The notes beneath the pieces were generated by a model that was not told the DNA's origin, did no database searches, and worked only from the letters and a program-made list of their open reading frames with translations. Positions 9,307-17,678 of a stretch of DNA of 64,000 bases are shown in pieces. This DNA comes from Flavobacteriaceae bacterium. Its GTDB lineage: Bacteria > Bacteroidota > Bacteroidia > Flavobacteriales > Flavobacteriaceae. The DNA is taken from assembly GCA_947456955.1 (NCBI GenBank), contig CANGTQ010000001.1, positions 186,001-250,000 of the forward strand. Direction: 5' to 3'. Made by a program: the position numbers and the translations under genes. Each line of letters begins with the position of its first letter. Positions within the stretch are counted from its first letter, which is position 1.

Positions 9307-10245
9307 ATGTCGTTTAGAAGAAAAGAAGATTTCGAATATCATATCAGTTATGATCCTACTAATGAAGTGCTTAATGGAGGAGCTAATTATAATGGATTAG
9401 ATTATACTGATAAAACACAAGTAGAATTACATACACTTTTTGACGATGTCTTAAAAACAAGAATGCACGGCCTTTGTTTTAGTCTTTATGAAGATGGTCA
9501 AAAGCCCGGAGATATTATTACTGAAGAGCAAGTTCGAAGAAGAATGAAAATTATTGCACCTTACACTAAATGGGTAAGATCTTTTTCTTGTACTGAAGGC
9601 AATGAATTTATTCCAATTATCGCAAAAGAATACGGAATTAAAACATTAGTTGGAGCATGGTTAGGTGATGATAATGAAGTGAATGAAAGAGAAATTGAAG
9701 GATTAATTAAACTTTCTAATGAAGGTTATGTAGACATAGCCGCAGTTGGAAATGAAGTTATGTATAGAAAAGATTTGTCAGAGGATGAACTTCTAGAATA
9801 TATTAAGAGAGTTAGAGAGTCTATCCCAACAGCAATTCCTGTTAGTTATGTTGATGCCTATTATGAATTTACAATAAAACCAAGGATAACAGAAGCATGT
9901 GATGTAATTCTATCAAATTGTTATCCTTTTTGGGAAGGTTGTAGCCTTGAATATTCTTTAGGTCATATGAAACAAATGTACCACCAAGCCATTCATGCTG
10001 CAAATGGTAAAAAAGTAATTATTACTGAAACAGGTTGGCCAAGTCAAGGAGAAAGTTTTAAAGACTCGCATCCATCAAAGGAAAATGCTCTAAAATATTT
10101 TTTAAATACTCAATCTTGGTCGCAACAAGAAGGTATTCCTATTTTCTATTTTTCATCATTTGATGAGTCATGGAAAGTTGGAGCTGAAGGAGAAGTTGGA
10201 GCTTATTGGGGAATTTGGGATAAAAATGAAAATTTGAAATTTTAA
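9307..10245 (+). CDS. GH17 family glucanase or transglycosylase without signal peptide
   Basis: This 312-residue GH17 TIM-barrel protein has AVGNEV (acid/base E150) and IITETGWPS (nucleophile E241). The N-terminus MSFRRKEDFEYHIS is charged and has no hydrophobic stretch, so no Sec signal is visible, and no better upstream ATG exists in this frame. It is therefore probably cytoplasmic, unlike the lipoprotein GH17 at 4889. Possible jobs are trimming imported beta-1,3-oligosaccharides for the phosphorylase, or transglycosylation. It shares only the family core with the other GH17, so it is not a recent duplicate of it. The 79-bp spacer before it holds a relic of its own 3' end. Confidence 0.85.
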   Translation: MSFRRKEDFEYHISYDPTNEVLNGGANYNGLDYTDKTQVELHTLFDDVLKTRMHGLCFSLYEDGQKPGDIITEEQVRRRMKIIAPYTKWVRSFSCTEGNEFIPIIAKEYGIKTLVGAWLGDDNEVNEREIEGLIKLSNEGYVDIAAVGNEVMYRKDLSEDELLEYIKRVRESIPTAIPVSYVDAYYEFTIKPRITEACDVILSNCYPFWEGCSLEYSLGHMKQMYHQAIHAANGKKVIITETGWPSQGESFKDSHPSKENALKYFLNTQSWSQQEGIPIFYFSSFDESWKVGAEGEVGAYWGIWDKNENLKF

Positions 10246-10309
10246 AAAATTAATAAATGTGAAAATAGTTAACTGATATATTAGTTGATTCATTACAAAA
10301 AAAAATATC

Positions 10310-12007
10310 ATGAAAAAAAATATAATAGTAAAGATTACTTTTGCTTTTCTTCTTTTAACTCATTACGCTTATTCTCAAGTGGATGTTGTATACAATAATT
10401 TAGTTTGGTCTGACGAGTTTAATACAGACGGAGCGATTGACTCAAATAAATGGTTTCATCAAACACAATTGCCAAGTGGTGGAAGCTGGTTTAATAATGA
10501 AGTTCAACATTATACGGATCTTTTATCTAATTCATTTGTAGATAATGGAAATCTAAATATCGTCGCAAAGAAAGAACCCTTTACTGATCAAGGAGTAACA
10601 AAACAATATACTTCTGCTAGGTTAAATTCAAAATTTGCTTTTACCTATGGACGAGTTGATATCAGAGCAAAAGCACCAAATGCTTCAGGTACATGGCCAG
10701 CATTATGGCTATTAGGCAAAAATGTAAATGAAGATGGTGGTTTTTTCGACTCTAATTTCGGAACTACCAGTTGGCCAGCTTGTGGTGAAATTGACATTAT
10801 GGAACATGGAATTTTTCCTGGTCAACCAATTAATTATATTGGTGCCGCTATACATACTCCTTCCTCTTTTGGAAACACATCAAATAAAGGTGGCATTCAA
10901 GCCTCAGACATTTCACAGAATTATCATATCTATTCTATGAATTGGTCTCCTAATCAAATAACTTTTTTACTGGATGGAGTTGTATTTTATACCTATAATC
11001 CAGCAGTAAAAAATGCAAGTACATGGCCTTTCAATGCTGATCAATATTTATTGTTAAATATAGCTATGGGTGGTTTTGCTGGAACAATTCCAACTAGTTT
11101 TGTTCAAAGTTCAATGATCATTGATTATGTGAGAGTATATCAAAATACTGCTGTTGATACCCAATCACCATCAAATTTTGTAGCTTCAGTAGGAGCTGTA
11201 ACTGGTTCTTCAGTAGAGTTATTGATGAATGCAAATGATAATTCTGGAACAATAGCCTATACTATTTCTTATAGTGGAGGAACATTTACTATTTATAACC
11301 CATCAGGTAGTCAAAAATCGGTAGTTATTGATAATTTAGCTTCTAATACAAATTATTCTTTTACAATCACTGCTGCTGATATGGCAGGAAATCCAGTTGC
11401 TAATAATCCTATTGTTTTGAACGCTACCACAACAAGCAATCCCGTTTGTAATGGATTTGACACACAAGCTTTAGAAGGTTCTTTTACATTAGGATATAAT
11501 TATTCGTTTCAAACAATTGGAAATGATGTTAAAATAACTTTTGAATTGTTGGATAGTAAAGTTGGTTTGGTCGCATTTTTAAGACGTCAATCACCTTTTA
11601 ATGAAACTCAGATGACTAATGTTTCTGGGCAAACTTTTACTCAAACTATAACTGGGCAAACAATAGGTACTACTATTACTTATGCTGTTAAATTTGCTTT
11701 TGCTGGCGGTTTGTCGGTTACCAAATTTATTTCATACGTTGTTGGTAACAACTGTTCTTTAGGAATTGAAGGTACAACTCAATTAGAACAACAGGTATAT
11801 CCAAATCCGGTTGAAAATTTATTGCATTTACAATTATCTGACGCACAAAATTATATTACTTTAACAGATGTGCTTGGAAAAACACATAGTAAAGAAATGG
11901 TTAATTCTAATCATACAATAGACATGAGTAGTTTAAAACCAGGAATATACTTTTTAAGGGTTGAAAACGCCTATGGAATTAAGAACATTAAGATTGTTAA
12001 AAAATAA
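10310..12007 (+). CDS. Secreted multidomain GH16 beta-glucanase with T9SS sorting domain
   Basis: This 565-residue protein has a Sec signal peptide ending near AYSQ (residue 23). A GH16 domain follows, with EIDIME at residues 160-165. A fibronectin-III-like domain spans about 283-378 (TIAYTISYSGG). A beta-rich module of unknown type, possibly carbohydrate-binding, spans about 379-480. The last ~75 residues are a T9SS type A sorting domain (VYPNPVENLLHL, ending in NIKIVKK). It should be exported across the outer membrane by the type IX system and cut long beta-1,3-glucan outside the cell. A terminator follows at 12080. Confidence 0.9.
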   Translation: MKKNIIVKITFAFLLLTHYAYSQVDVVYNNLVWSDEFNTDGAIDSNKWFHQTQLPSGGSWFNNEVQHYTDLLSNSFVDNGNLNIVAKKEPFTDQGVTKQYTSARLNSKFAFTYGRVDIRAKAPNASGTWPALWLLGKNVNEDGGFFDSNFGTTSWPACGEIDIMEHGIFPGQPINYIGAAIHTPSSFGNTSNKGGIQASDISQNYHIYSMNWSPNQITFLLDGVVFYTYNPAVKNASTWPFNADQYLLLNIAMGGFAGTIPTSFVQSSMIIDYVRVYQNTAVDTQSPSNFVASVGAVTGSSVELLMNANDNSGTIAYTISYSGGTFTIYNPSGSQKSVVIDNLASNTNYSFTITAADMAGNPVANNPIVLNATTTSNPVCNGFDTQALEGSFTLGYNYSFQTIGNDVKITFELLDSKVGLVAFLRRQSPFNETQMTNVSGQTFTQTITGQTIGTTITYAVKFAFAGGLSVTKFISYVVGNNCSLGIEGTTQLEQQVYPNPVENLLHLQLSDAQNYITLTDVLGKTHSKEMVNSNHTIDMSSLKPGIYFLRVENAYGIKNIKIVKK

Positions 12008-12079
12008 TCGCTTTCAATAGTAAAATCTTTTTTTAATAATTATTGAATTAAATTTTATTATTATTGGATGAAAAGTTAG

Positions 12080-12113
12080 AAGGAGGTTGAATAATTTTAT
12101 CCTCCTTTTTTTG
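12080..12113 (+). terminator. Rho-independent terminator after the secreted GH16 gene
   Basis: The stem aaggagg / cctcctt with a 14-base AT loop is followed by a run of T. It ends the main glucan-utilisation transcript before the sugar porter gene. Confidence 0.75.
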
Positions 12114-12192
12114 ATTTTAAAAACTATTTTCATTTAAAAAATAAATATCTAAAGGTATTTTAATCTGAATTTGTAATAAACAATTACATGTT

Positions 12193-13755
12193 ATGAAAAC
12201 AAAAAACAAATCTATACTACTTTATGCACTTATAATTGCCATGGGCGGATTATTAATGGGTTTTGATGCTTCCGTAATTTCAGGAGTTGTAAAATTCATT
12301 GAACCTGAATTTAATCTTTCAAAAATTGAATTAGGTTGGGCAGTGGCTTCCTTATCATTAACAGCTACAATAGCAATGATGTTTGCTGGACCAATAAGTG
12401 ATAAGTTGGGAAGAAATGCAGTTTTAAAATATTCTGCTTTGCTCTATTTCTTTTCAGCTATTTTATCTGCAGTTGCTCCTTCCTTTTTAATTTTAGTTAT
12501 AGCAAGATTAATTGCCGGAATAGGTGTGGGTTTATCTTTAATTTTAGCTCCCATGTATATTGCTGAAATATCTCCTTCTGAAAAGCGAGGGAAAATGGTT
12601 TCTTTCAATCAATTAAATATAGTTATAGGTATATCTGTTGCTTTTTTTACTAATTATTTAATAGTTCATTTAGCAAGTTCAAATACTGAATGGGTTCAAC
12701 TATTAAAAATTAAAGAATACAATTGGAGATGGATGTTAGGTATTGAAGCATTTCCTGCCTTGTTATATTATATTTTTTTATTTTTTGTACCACAAAGCCC
12801 AAGATGGTTATTAATGAAAGGAAGATATGATGAAGCTCTAATTATCATGAAAAAATTGGGTGATGATGAAACTGCCGAAAAAATGATTGCAGAATTTAAA
12901 GAAAGCATTTTGTTAGATGCTAAACCAAAAGAAAAAAGTTCAATCAAAGACTTGTTTTTACCCTCAATGAAATTAGTATTATCTATTGGAATTGTTATAG
13001 CAGTATTACAACAAATAACAGGTATAAACTCCGTATTTTTTTATGCTCCAATGATTTTTGAACAATCAGGAATAGGAACTGATGCAGCATTTATTCAAGC
13101 CATTTTAGTAGGTTTAATAAATGTTGTTTTTACCATTGTTGCTATGGCATTGATTGACAAACTGGGAAGAAAACCATTACTAGCCATTGGTGTCACTGGT
13201 GTTGCATTAAGTATGTTTTTACTGTCATATAGTTTTAATGCAGCAACTTATACATTAACTAATGATTCAATTTCAAAACTACCTAAAGAAATTAATGTTG
13301 AACAAATAAGTGTTTTACAAGATAAAACTTTTCAATCGGATACCGAATTTAAACAGGCAATTACAGAAGTTATTGGAGTAGCTGCTCAGAAGAAATATGA
13401 GTCCGAATTAATTTCTGCTTCTATAACTATGAATGCTATGTTAATTTTGTTTGGTATATTAGGATTTGTAGCTTCGTTTGCAATATCACTTGGACCAGTA
13501 ATGTGGGTGTTGTTTTCAGAACTTTTTCCAAATAAAATTCGAGGAATTGCTATTTCATTCGTGGGTTTTATAAATTCTGCTGTTAGTTTTGTGGTTCAAT
13601 TAGTTTTTCCATGGGAATTAGAAAAATTTGGAAGCACATTGACTTTTCTCTTATATGGTATTTTTGCGCTGATTGGCTTGGTATTTATCATGAAATTATT
13701 ACCTGAAACTAAAGGAAAATCTTTAGAAGAATTAGAATCAATTCTTGTGAAATAA
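12193..13755 (+). CDS. MFS sugar porter (XylE/GLUT type)
   Basis: This 520-residue inner-membrane protein has 12 predicted membrane segments. Sugar-porter signatures are all present: GFDASVISG in helix 1, DKLGRN in loop 2-3, PQSPRWLLMKGR before the central loop, QQITGINSVFFYAP in helix 7, DKLGRKPLL in loop 8-9, and PETKGKSLEELE at the C-terminus. An extra extracytoplasmic loop of about 60 residues (near residues 355-415) sits between helices 9 and 10. It probably imports glucose or another hexose. It is separated from the GH16 gene by a terminator, so it has its own promoter or depends on read-through. Confidence 0.9.
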   Translation: MKTKNKSILLYALIIAMGGLLMGFDASVISGVVKFIEPEFNLSKIELGWAVASLSLTATIAMMFAGPISDKLGRNAVLKYSALLYFFSAILSAVAPSFLILVIARLIAGIGVGLSLILAPMYIAEISPSEKRGKMVSFNQLNIVIGISVAFFTNYLIVHLASSNTEWVQLLKIKEYNWRWMLGIEAFPALLYYIFLFFVPQSPRWLLMKGRYDEALIIMKKLGDDETAEKMIAEFKESILLDAKPKEKSSIKDLFLPSMKLVLSIGIVIAVLQQITGINSVFFYAPMIFEQSGIGTDAAFIQAILVGLINVVFTIVAMALIDKLGRKPLLAIGVTGVALSMFLLSYSFNAATYTLTNDSISKLPKEINVEQISVLQDKTFQSDTEFKQAITEVIGVAAQKKYESELISASITMNAMLILFGILGFVASFAISLGPVMWVLFSELFPNKIRGIAISFVGFINSAVSFVVQLVFPWELEKFGSTLTFLLYGIFALIGLVFIMKLLPETKGKSLEELESILVK

Positions 13756-13894
13756 TTTAATAGATCAACTTTTTAAAAAATATTTTACAAATAATTACCA
13801 ATAACAGAACTAAAGAATTAATTGATTTTTATTTATAAAATAGGAGAGTAAATCAATATTAAATTTATCCTTTTTAACTTTTTTTTAAATTTAA

Positions 13895-13927
13895 TTTGTT
13901 TTTTAAATAAATTTTATGTTAAATTTG
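13895..13927 (+). promoter_or_regulatory. Bacteroidota-type promoter for the ECF sigma factor gene
   Basis: TTTG at 13895-13898 is followed after 21 bases by TAAATTTG at 13920-13927. This matches the TTTG / TAnnTTTG housekeeping promoter of the phylum. It would leave a leader of roughly 85-90 bases before the ATG at 14022. Confidence 0.55.
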
Positions 13928-14021
13928 AATTATAATTAACTCTTAATACTGATTTGCCTATACAAGACAATTACTTTTAGATAAAAAACTCTTTTTTAAA
14001 CCTACACTAAAAGATATTGTT

Positions 14022-14609
14022 ATGGCTAAATCACAACTTTCGGATGCTCAATTAGTTGATAAGTATATTGCTGGCGATGAAAACGCTTTAGCAATCTTAA
14101 TCGATAGACATCAATCAAAAATTTACGGATATATCTATTCCAAAGTTTCAGATAGAGATGTTACTGAAGATATTTTTCAGGAAACTTTCTTTAAAGTTAT
14201 TCACACACTAAAATTGAAAAAATTCTACAGTGAGGAAGGTAAATTTCTATCATGGGTATTGCGTATAGCTAGTAATCTAATTATAGATAAATTCCGTAAT
14301 GATAAAAAAATGCCTCTAAAAAGAGACACAGAAGAATTTTCTATTTTTTCGAATATAAAAGATACCTCTCTTGATATTGAAAAGACACTTATCAAAAGTC
14401 AGGTAGATATTGATTTAAAAAAGATAATTGAAAAGCTGCCTCATGATCAAAAAGATGTAATTATGATGCGCTATTATTCAGACATGAGTTTTAAAGAAAT
14501 TGCTGATTTTACTGGAGTTAGTGTCAATACTACCCTAGGGAGAATGCGTTACGCTATCACTAATTTAAGAAAGGTCATAGAAAAAAATAAAATTTATTTA
14601 CCTTCCTAA
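14022..14609 (+). CDS. ECF-type RNA polymerase sigma factor (sigma-70 family)
   Basis: This 195-residue protein has region 2 (DVTEDIFQETFFKVIHTL, then WVLRIASNLIIDKFR) and region 4 (LPHDQKDVIMMRYYSDMSFKEIADFTGVSVNTTLGRMRY read in parts). The ~20 extra residues before region 2 and the NTTLGRMRYA helix are typical of a group conserved in Flavobacteriia. No FecR-like or other anti-sigma gene is adjacent, so it is not an iron-starvation-type pair. The next ORF on this strand is a 47-codon frame 60 bp downstream. Confidence 0.92.
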   Translation: MAKSQLSDAQLVDKYIAGDENALAILIDRHQSKIYGYIYSKVSDRDVTEDIFQETFFKVIHTLKLKKFYSEEGKFLSWVLRIASNLIIDKFRNDKKMPLKRDTEEFSIFSNIKDTSLDIEKTLIKSQVDIDLKKIIEKLPHDQKDVIMMRYYSDMSFKEIADFTGVSVNTTLGRMRYAITNLRKVIEKNKIYLPS

Positions 14610-14669
14610 ACAATAATTTTTTTTTTTTTACGTTATAGTATAAACCTCTAAAATTTAATTAGTTTATCT

Positions 14670-14813
14670 ATGGCAAAACTCTACTCTAAAAGAAAATTAG
14701 CGCAAAAAAAAATGTTACCTAAAAAAGAAACAATTCGTTTAATCCTTCAGTATTCATGTGCATTAAATATTGTAAAGATGGGTAATATTAACTTCGATTT
14801 CATCGCTAATTAA
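14670..14813 (+). CDS. Small conserved-looking protein of 47 residues downstream of the sigma factor
   Basis: An ATG at 14670 opens a 47-codon frame (MAKLYSKRKLAQKKMLPKKE, then TIRLILQYSCALNIV) that ends in TAA at 14811-14813. The product has a very basic N-terminal half and a hydrophobic helix-like second half. Similar short proteins beginning MAKLYSK occur, from memory, next to the same sigma factor in other flavobacteria. The stop overlaps the convergent endonuclease III-like gene by 4 bp. Function unknown; it could be a sigma-associated regulator or a nucleic-acid-binding peptide. Confidence 0.6.
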   Translation: MAKLYSKRKLAQKKMLPKKETIRLILQYSCALNIVKMGNINFDFIAN

Positions 14814-15493
14814 GACTTCCCATCTCGTTTAAAACGAGGCGGGATTTTTTTATAATATTCATCCAATACTGATTTTCTTCCAATTGTTTTGGTAATTATA
14901 TCTTTTTCTATATCCCAACTTCTAGCAGGAGAATATTCCCTTCCATACCAAATAATTTGAAGATGTAATTCATTCCAAAGTTCTTTTGGAAAAATTGCTT
15001 TTGCATCTTTCTCAGTTTGCTGAACATTTTTTCCATTGGTTAAATTCCAACGATACATCAACCGATGAATGTGAGTGTCAACAGGGAAAGCGGGAACTCC
15101 AAATGCTTGTGCCATAACAACACTAGCGGTTTTGTGTCCAACTGCTGGTAATTCTTCTAATGCTTCAAATGATTGCGGAACAAGTCCGTTATGCTTTTCT
15201 ATCAAAATTTTCGATAATCCATAAATGCCTTTTGATTTCATTGGTGAAAGTCCACATGGGCGAATTATATCTTTTATTTCTTCTACTGATAGTTTTACCA
15301 TATCATAGGGATTATCCGCTTTTTTAAAAAGGATAGGAGTAATTTGATTAACACGCACATCAGTACACTGAGCAGAAAGCAAAACGGCAATCAACAAAGT
15401 ATAAGCATCTTTATGGTCGAGTGGAATTGGTATTTCGGGGTAAAGTTCTTTTAACGTATTTATAACAACTGTTGCACGTTCTTGTTTGGTCAT
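14810..15493 (-). CDS. nth: Endonuclease III-like DNA glycosylase lacking the iron-sulfur cysteines
   Basis: This 227-residue HhH-GPD protein has the helix-hairpin-helix LPAVGHKTA with catalytic Lys121 and FPVDTHIHR with catalytic Asp139. It should remove oxidised pyrimidines and cleave abasic sites. The C-terminal [4Fe-4S] loop of classical Nth (C-x6-C-x2-C-x5-C) is absent: after IWYGREYSPARS there is no cysteine. The gene is convergent with the 47-residue ORF, overlapping by 4 bp, and divergent from the peroxiredoxin gene with 67 bp between them. Confidence 0.88.
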   Translation of the reverse strand: MTKQERATVVINTLKELYPEIPIPLDHKDAYTLLIAVLLSAQCTDVRVNQITPILFKKADNPYDMVKLSVEEIKDIIRPCGLSPMKSKGIYGLSKILIEKHNGLVPQSFEALEELPAVGHKTASVVMAQAFGVPAFPVDTHIHRLMYRWNLTNGKNVQQTEKDAKAIFPKELWNELHLQIIWYGREYSPARSWDIEKDIITKTIGRKSVLDEYYKKIPPRFKRDGKS

Positions 15494-15560
15494 TTTGTTT
15501 AAATTTGAATTGTAAAAATAGATAAAGTTCTAAATTCAAACACTTTCTAAACTTAAAATT

Positions 15561-16019
15561 ATGACTTCGTTAAAAAAAGGTGATAAAGCTCCCAATTTTT
15601 CAGGATTTGACCAAGATAATAAATTTCATCAATTAGAAGATTATGCTGGTAAAAAGTTGGTAGTTTTCTTTTACCCAAAGGCTGATACACCAGGTTGTAC
15701 AGCTGAAGCTTGTGACTTGAGAGATAATTTTGAACGTTTTAAAGCTAACAATTATGAGTTACTTGGTGTTAGTGCTGATAGTGCCAAAGCACAAGCCAAA
15801 TTTAAAGATAAATTCAAATTTCCATTTCCTTTATTAGCTGATGAAGATAAATCAGTTATTCAAATGTTTGGCGTTTGGGGATTGAAAAAATTCATGGGAA
15901 GAGAGTATGAAGGTATAAACAGAACCACTTTTATTATCAATGAAGAAGGAATTATAGATGAAGTTATTACCGATGTAAAGACAAAAGTTCACGCATCGCA
16001 GATATTTACCCAAGCGTAA
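15561..16019 (+). CDS. bcp: Peroxiredoxin, thioredoxin-dependent thiol peroxidase (BCP/PrxQ type)
   Basis: This 152-residue cytoplasmic protein has the motif YPKADTPGCTAEACDLRD, which gives peroxidatic Cys46 and a resolving Cys51 five residues later, as in atypical two-cysteine PrxQ/BCP enzymes. It reduces hydroperoxides with thioredoxin. Full length for the family. It is divergent from the endonuclease III-like gene, so two oxidative-damage functions sit back to back. It ends before a bidirectional terminator. Confidence 0.93.
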   Translation: MTSLKKGDKAPNFSGFDQDNKFHQLEDYAGKKLVVFFYPKADTPGCTAEACDLRDNFERFKANNYELLGVSADSAKAQAKFKDKFKFPFPLLADEDKSVIQMFGVWGLKKFMGREYEGINRTTFIINEEGIIDEVITDVKTKVHASQIFTQA

Positions 16020-16040
16020 GCAAACTTTACAAGTAAATGA

Positions 16041-16078
16041 AAAGAGCCAAGAATTTATTTTCTTGGCTCTTTTTATTA
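16041..16078. terminator. Bidirectional terminator between peroxiredoxin and the convergent gene
   Basis: The 12-bp stem aaagagccaaga / tcttggctcttt is flanked by A-rich and T-rich tracts, so it can end transcription from both sides. It touches the stop codon of the minus-strand gene at 16076. Confidence 0.85.
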
Positions 16079-17542
16079 CGCTTTTTGCAATACCCTATTT
16101 GGGTCATATCCAAAAAGTTGGTGTTTCTTAATAATTTCTGCAATTCCTTCCGGGAGTAGTTCTTCCCAACCTAAAACTCCGGTGTTAATCATTTTGAGCA
16201 CTTCACGCGAGAAAATTTTAAGGTGACTTTTATCAAAATCTGTGATGTCAACTACTTTTCCGTTATAAGCAAAGAATTTATATAATTCTTTCATTCTCGG
16301 GTGTACTTTTAGATTTTGAGAAGTAATAATTTCTCCGTTTTCATCTTCCATTGGATACAAGAAAACTTTTAAATCACGGTAAAATAATTTCCCAAAAGCT
16401 TCCAGAATTCCACCACTTAAATGGCGATAGTACTTTTCGTCAAAAATGTCAATCAAATTATTCACTCCCATCGCCAATCCCATTCTGGCTTTGGTATAAC
16501 TAGCAAAATATTCGACTACTTTATAATATTCCTGGAAATTAGAAATCATTACGGTTTGACCTAGCGCACATAACAATTCAGCTCTATCCATAAAATCTCT
16601 TTCATCAATTTCGCCTTCAGAACGCAGATTTGATAACGTAATTTCAAAAATCACTAAGGCGTTATCTTTTTCGACTTTGTTTTCATCCAAGAACATTTTT
16701 AATGATCTCTCGTACATGTCCATATTTACCTTTGTAACAGGCCTGAAGCTACCCCGTAATGCCAAGATATTCTTCTTGTATAAAATGGCTGCAGGAAGAA
16801 TATTTTTTCCATCCGGACCAAACATCACCGCATCAGTCATTCCATTTTTCACTAATTGTAAACTCATCAATCTATTATCAACATTCGCGAAACGCGGGCC
16901 TGAAAAGTTAATGGTATCAATCTCAAGTTGGTCTTTATCTAAATGATCGTAGAGATAACGCAATAATTTTTTTGGATCGTTATACTTATAAAAAGCACCA
17001 AAAATTAAATTAACACCTAGTACTCCAAGAGTTTCCTGTTGTAATCTGGCATCATTTTCTTTGAAACGAATGTGTAATATGATTTCGTTATAATCTTCTT
17101 CAGCTTCAACTTGGTATTTTATTCCAACCCAACCATGGCCTTTAAATTGTTTTGCAAAATCGATAGTAGAAACCGTATTAGCATAACTGAAAAACATTTT
17201 ATTTGGATGTTTGTCTCTGCTTAATCTTTTTTCAATCAATTCCACTTCGTGACTTAACATGTTTTTTAAACGACTTTCAGTCACATATCTACCATCGTCT
17301 TCAATACCATAAATAGCATCACTGAAATCTTTATCGTAAGCAGACATTGCTTTTGCTATGGTTCCGGACGAACCGCCAGCTCTAAAAAAATGTCTAACTG
17401 TTTCTTGGCCTGCGCCAATTTCTGCAAAAGTTCCATAGATGTTTTCGTTAAAGTTAATTCTCATCGCTTTATCCTTTAACGAAGGAACTTGCTCGATAAC
17501 TTTATCGCCTTTTAATTTTATAAATGATGATGATTTTTCCAT
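16076..17542 (-). CDS. Conserved flavobacterial protein of about 488 residues, function not established
   Basis: The start chosen is the ATG at 17542 (MEKSSSFIKLKGDKV). A longer frame opens with TTG at 17563, but that codon lies inside a likely promoter element. The sequence is soluble, without signal peptide or membrane segments, and rich in charged residues. I recall close relatives in databases carrying the names nicotinate-nucleotide adenylyltransferase or TonB-dependent receptor. No (H/T)xGH nucleotidyltransferase motif and no plug/barrel features are visible, so I do not adopt either name. Notable stretches are FRAGGSSGTIAKAMSAYDKDF near residue 45 and YGIEDDGRYV. It is transcribed alone, divergently from the metallo-hydrolase gene. 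Confidence 0.7.
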   Translation of the reverse strand: MEKSSSFIKLKGDKVIEQVPSLKDKAMRINFNENIYGTFAEIGAGQETVRHFFRAGGSSGTIAKAMSAYDKDFSDAIYGIEDDGRYVTESRLKNMLSHEVELIEKRLSRDKHPNKMFFSYANTVSTIDFAKQFKGHGWVGIKYQVEAEEDYNEIILHIRFKENDARLQQETLGVLGVNLIFGAFYKYNDPKKLLRYLYDHLDKDQLEIDTINFSGPRFANVDNRLMSLQLVKNGMTDAVMFGPDGKNILPAAILYKKNILALRGSFRPVTKVNMDMYERSLKMFLDENKVEKDNALVIFEITLSNLRSEGEIDERDFMDRAELLCALGQTVMISNFQEYYKVVEYFASYTKARMGLAMGVNNLIDIFDEKYYRHLSGGILEAFGKLFYRDLKVFLYPMEDENGEIITSQNLKVHPRMKELYKFFAYNGKVVDITDFDKSHLKIFSREVLKMINTGVLGWEELLPEGIAEIIKKHQLFGYDPNRVLQKA

Positions 17543-17560
17543 GAGATTTTTAATAGTTTG

Positions 17561-17568
17561 CAAAGTTA
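17561..17568 (-). promoter_or_regulatory. Minus-strand TAnnTTTG promoter element
   Basis: On the minus strand the sequence reads TAACTTTG, matching the phylum -7 box, about 19 bases upstream of the ATG at 17542. It argues for that ATG rather than the upstream TTG. The -33 region is weak. Confidence 0.45.
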
Positions 17569-17604
17569 CTAAAATACCTATTTTTATTAAAGAGAATTAA
17601 CTGC

Positions 17605-17612
17605 TATTTTTG
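17605..17612 (+). promoter_or_regulatory. Plus-strand TAnnTTTG promoter element for the metallo-hydrolase operon
   Basis: TATTTTTG matches the Bacteroidota -7 box and lies 66 bases before the ATG at 17679. No convincing TTTG is seen at the expected -33 position, so the call is tentative. Confidence 0.4.
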
Positions 17613-17678
17613 TAATTATTTACATTAAAAAAAATACTTTTATTAGTAGTTCATAATAACATAAAAAACCGTGCAATA

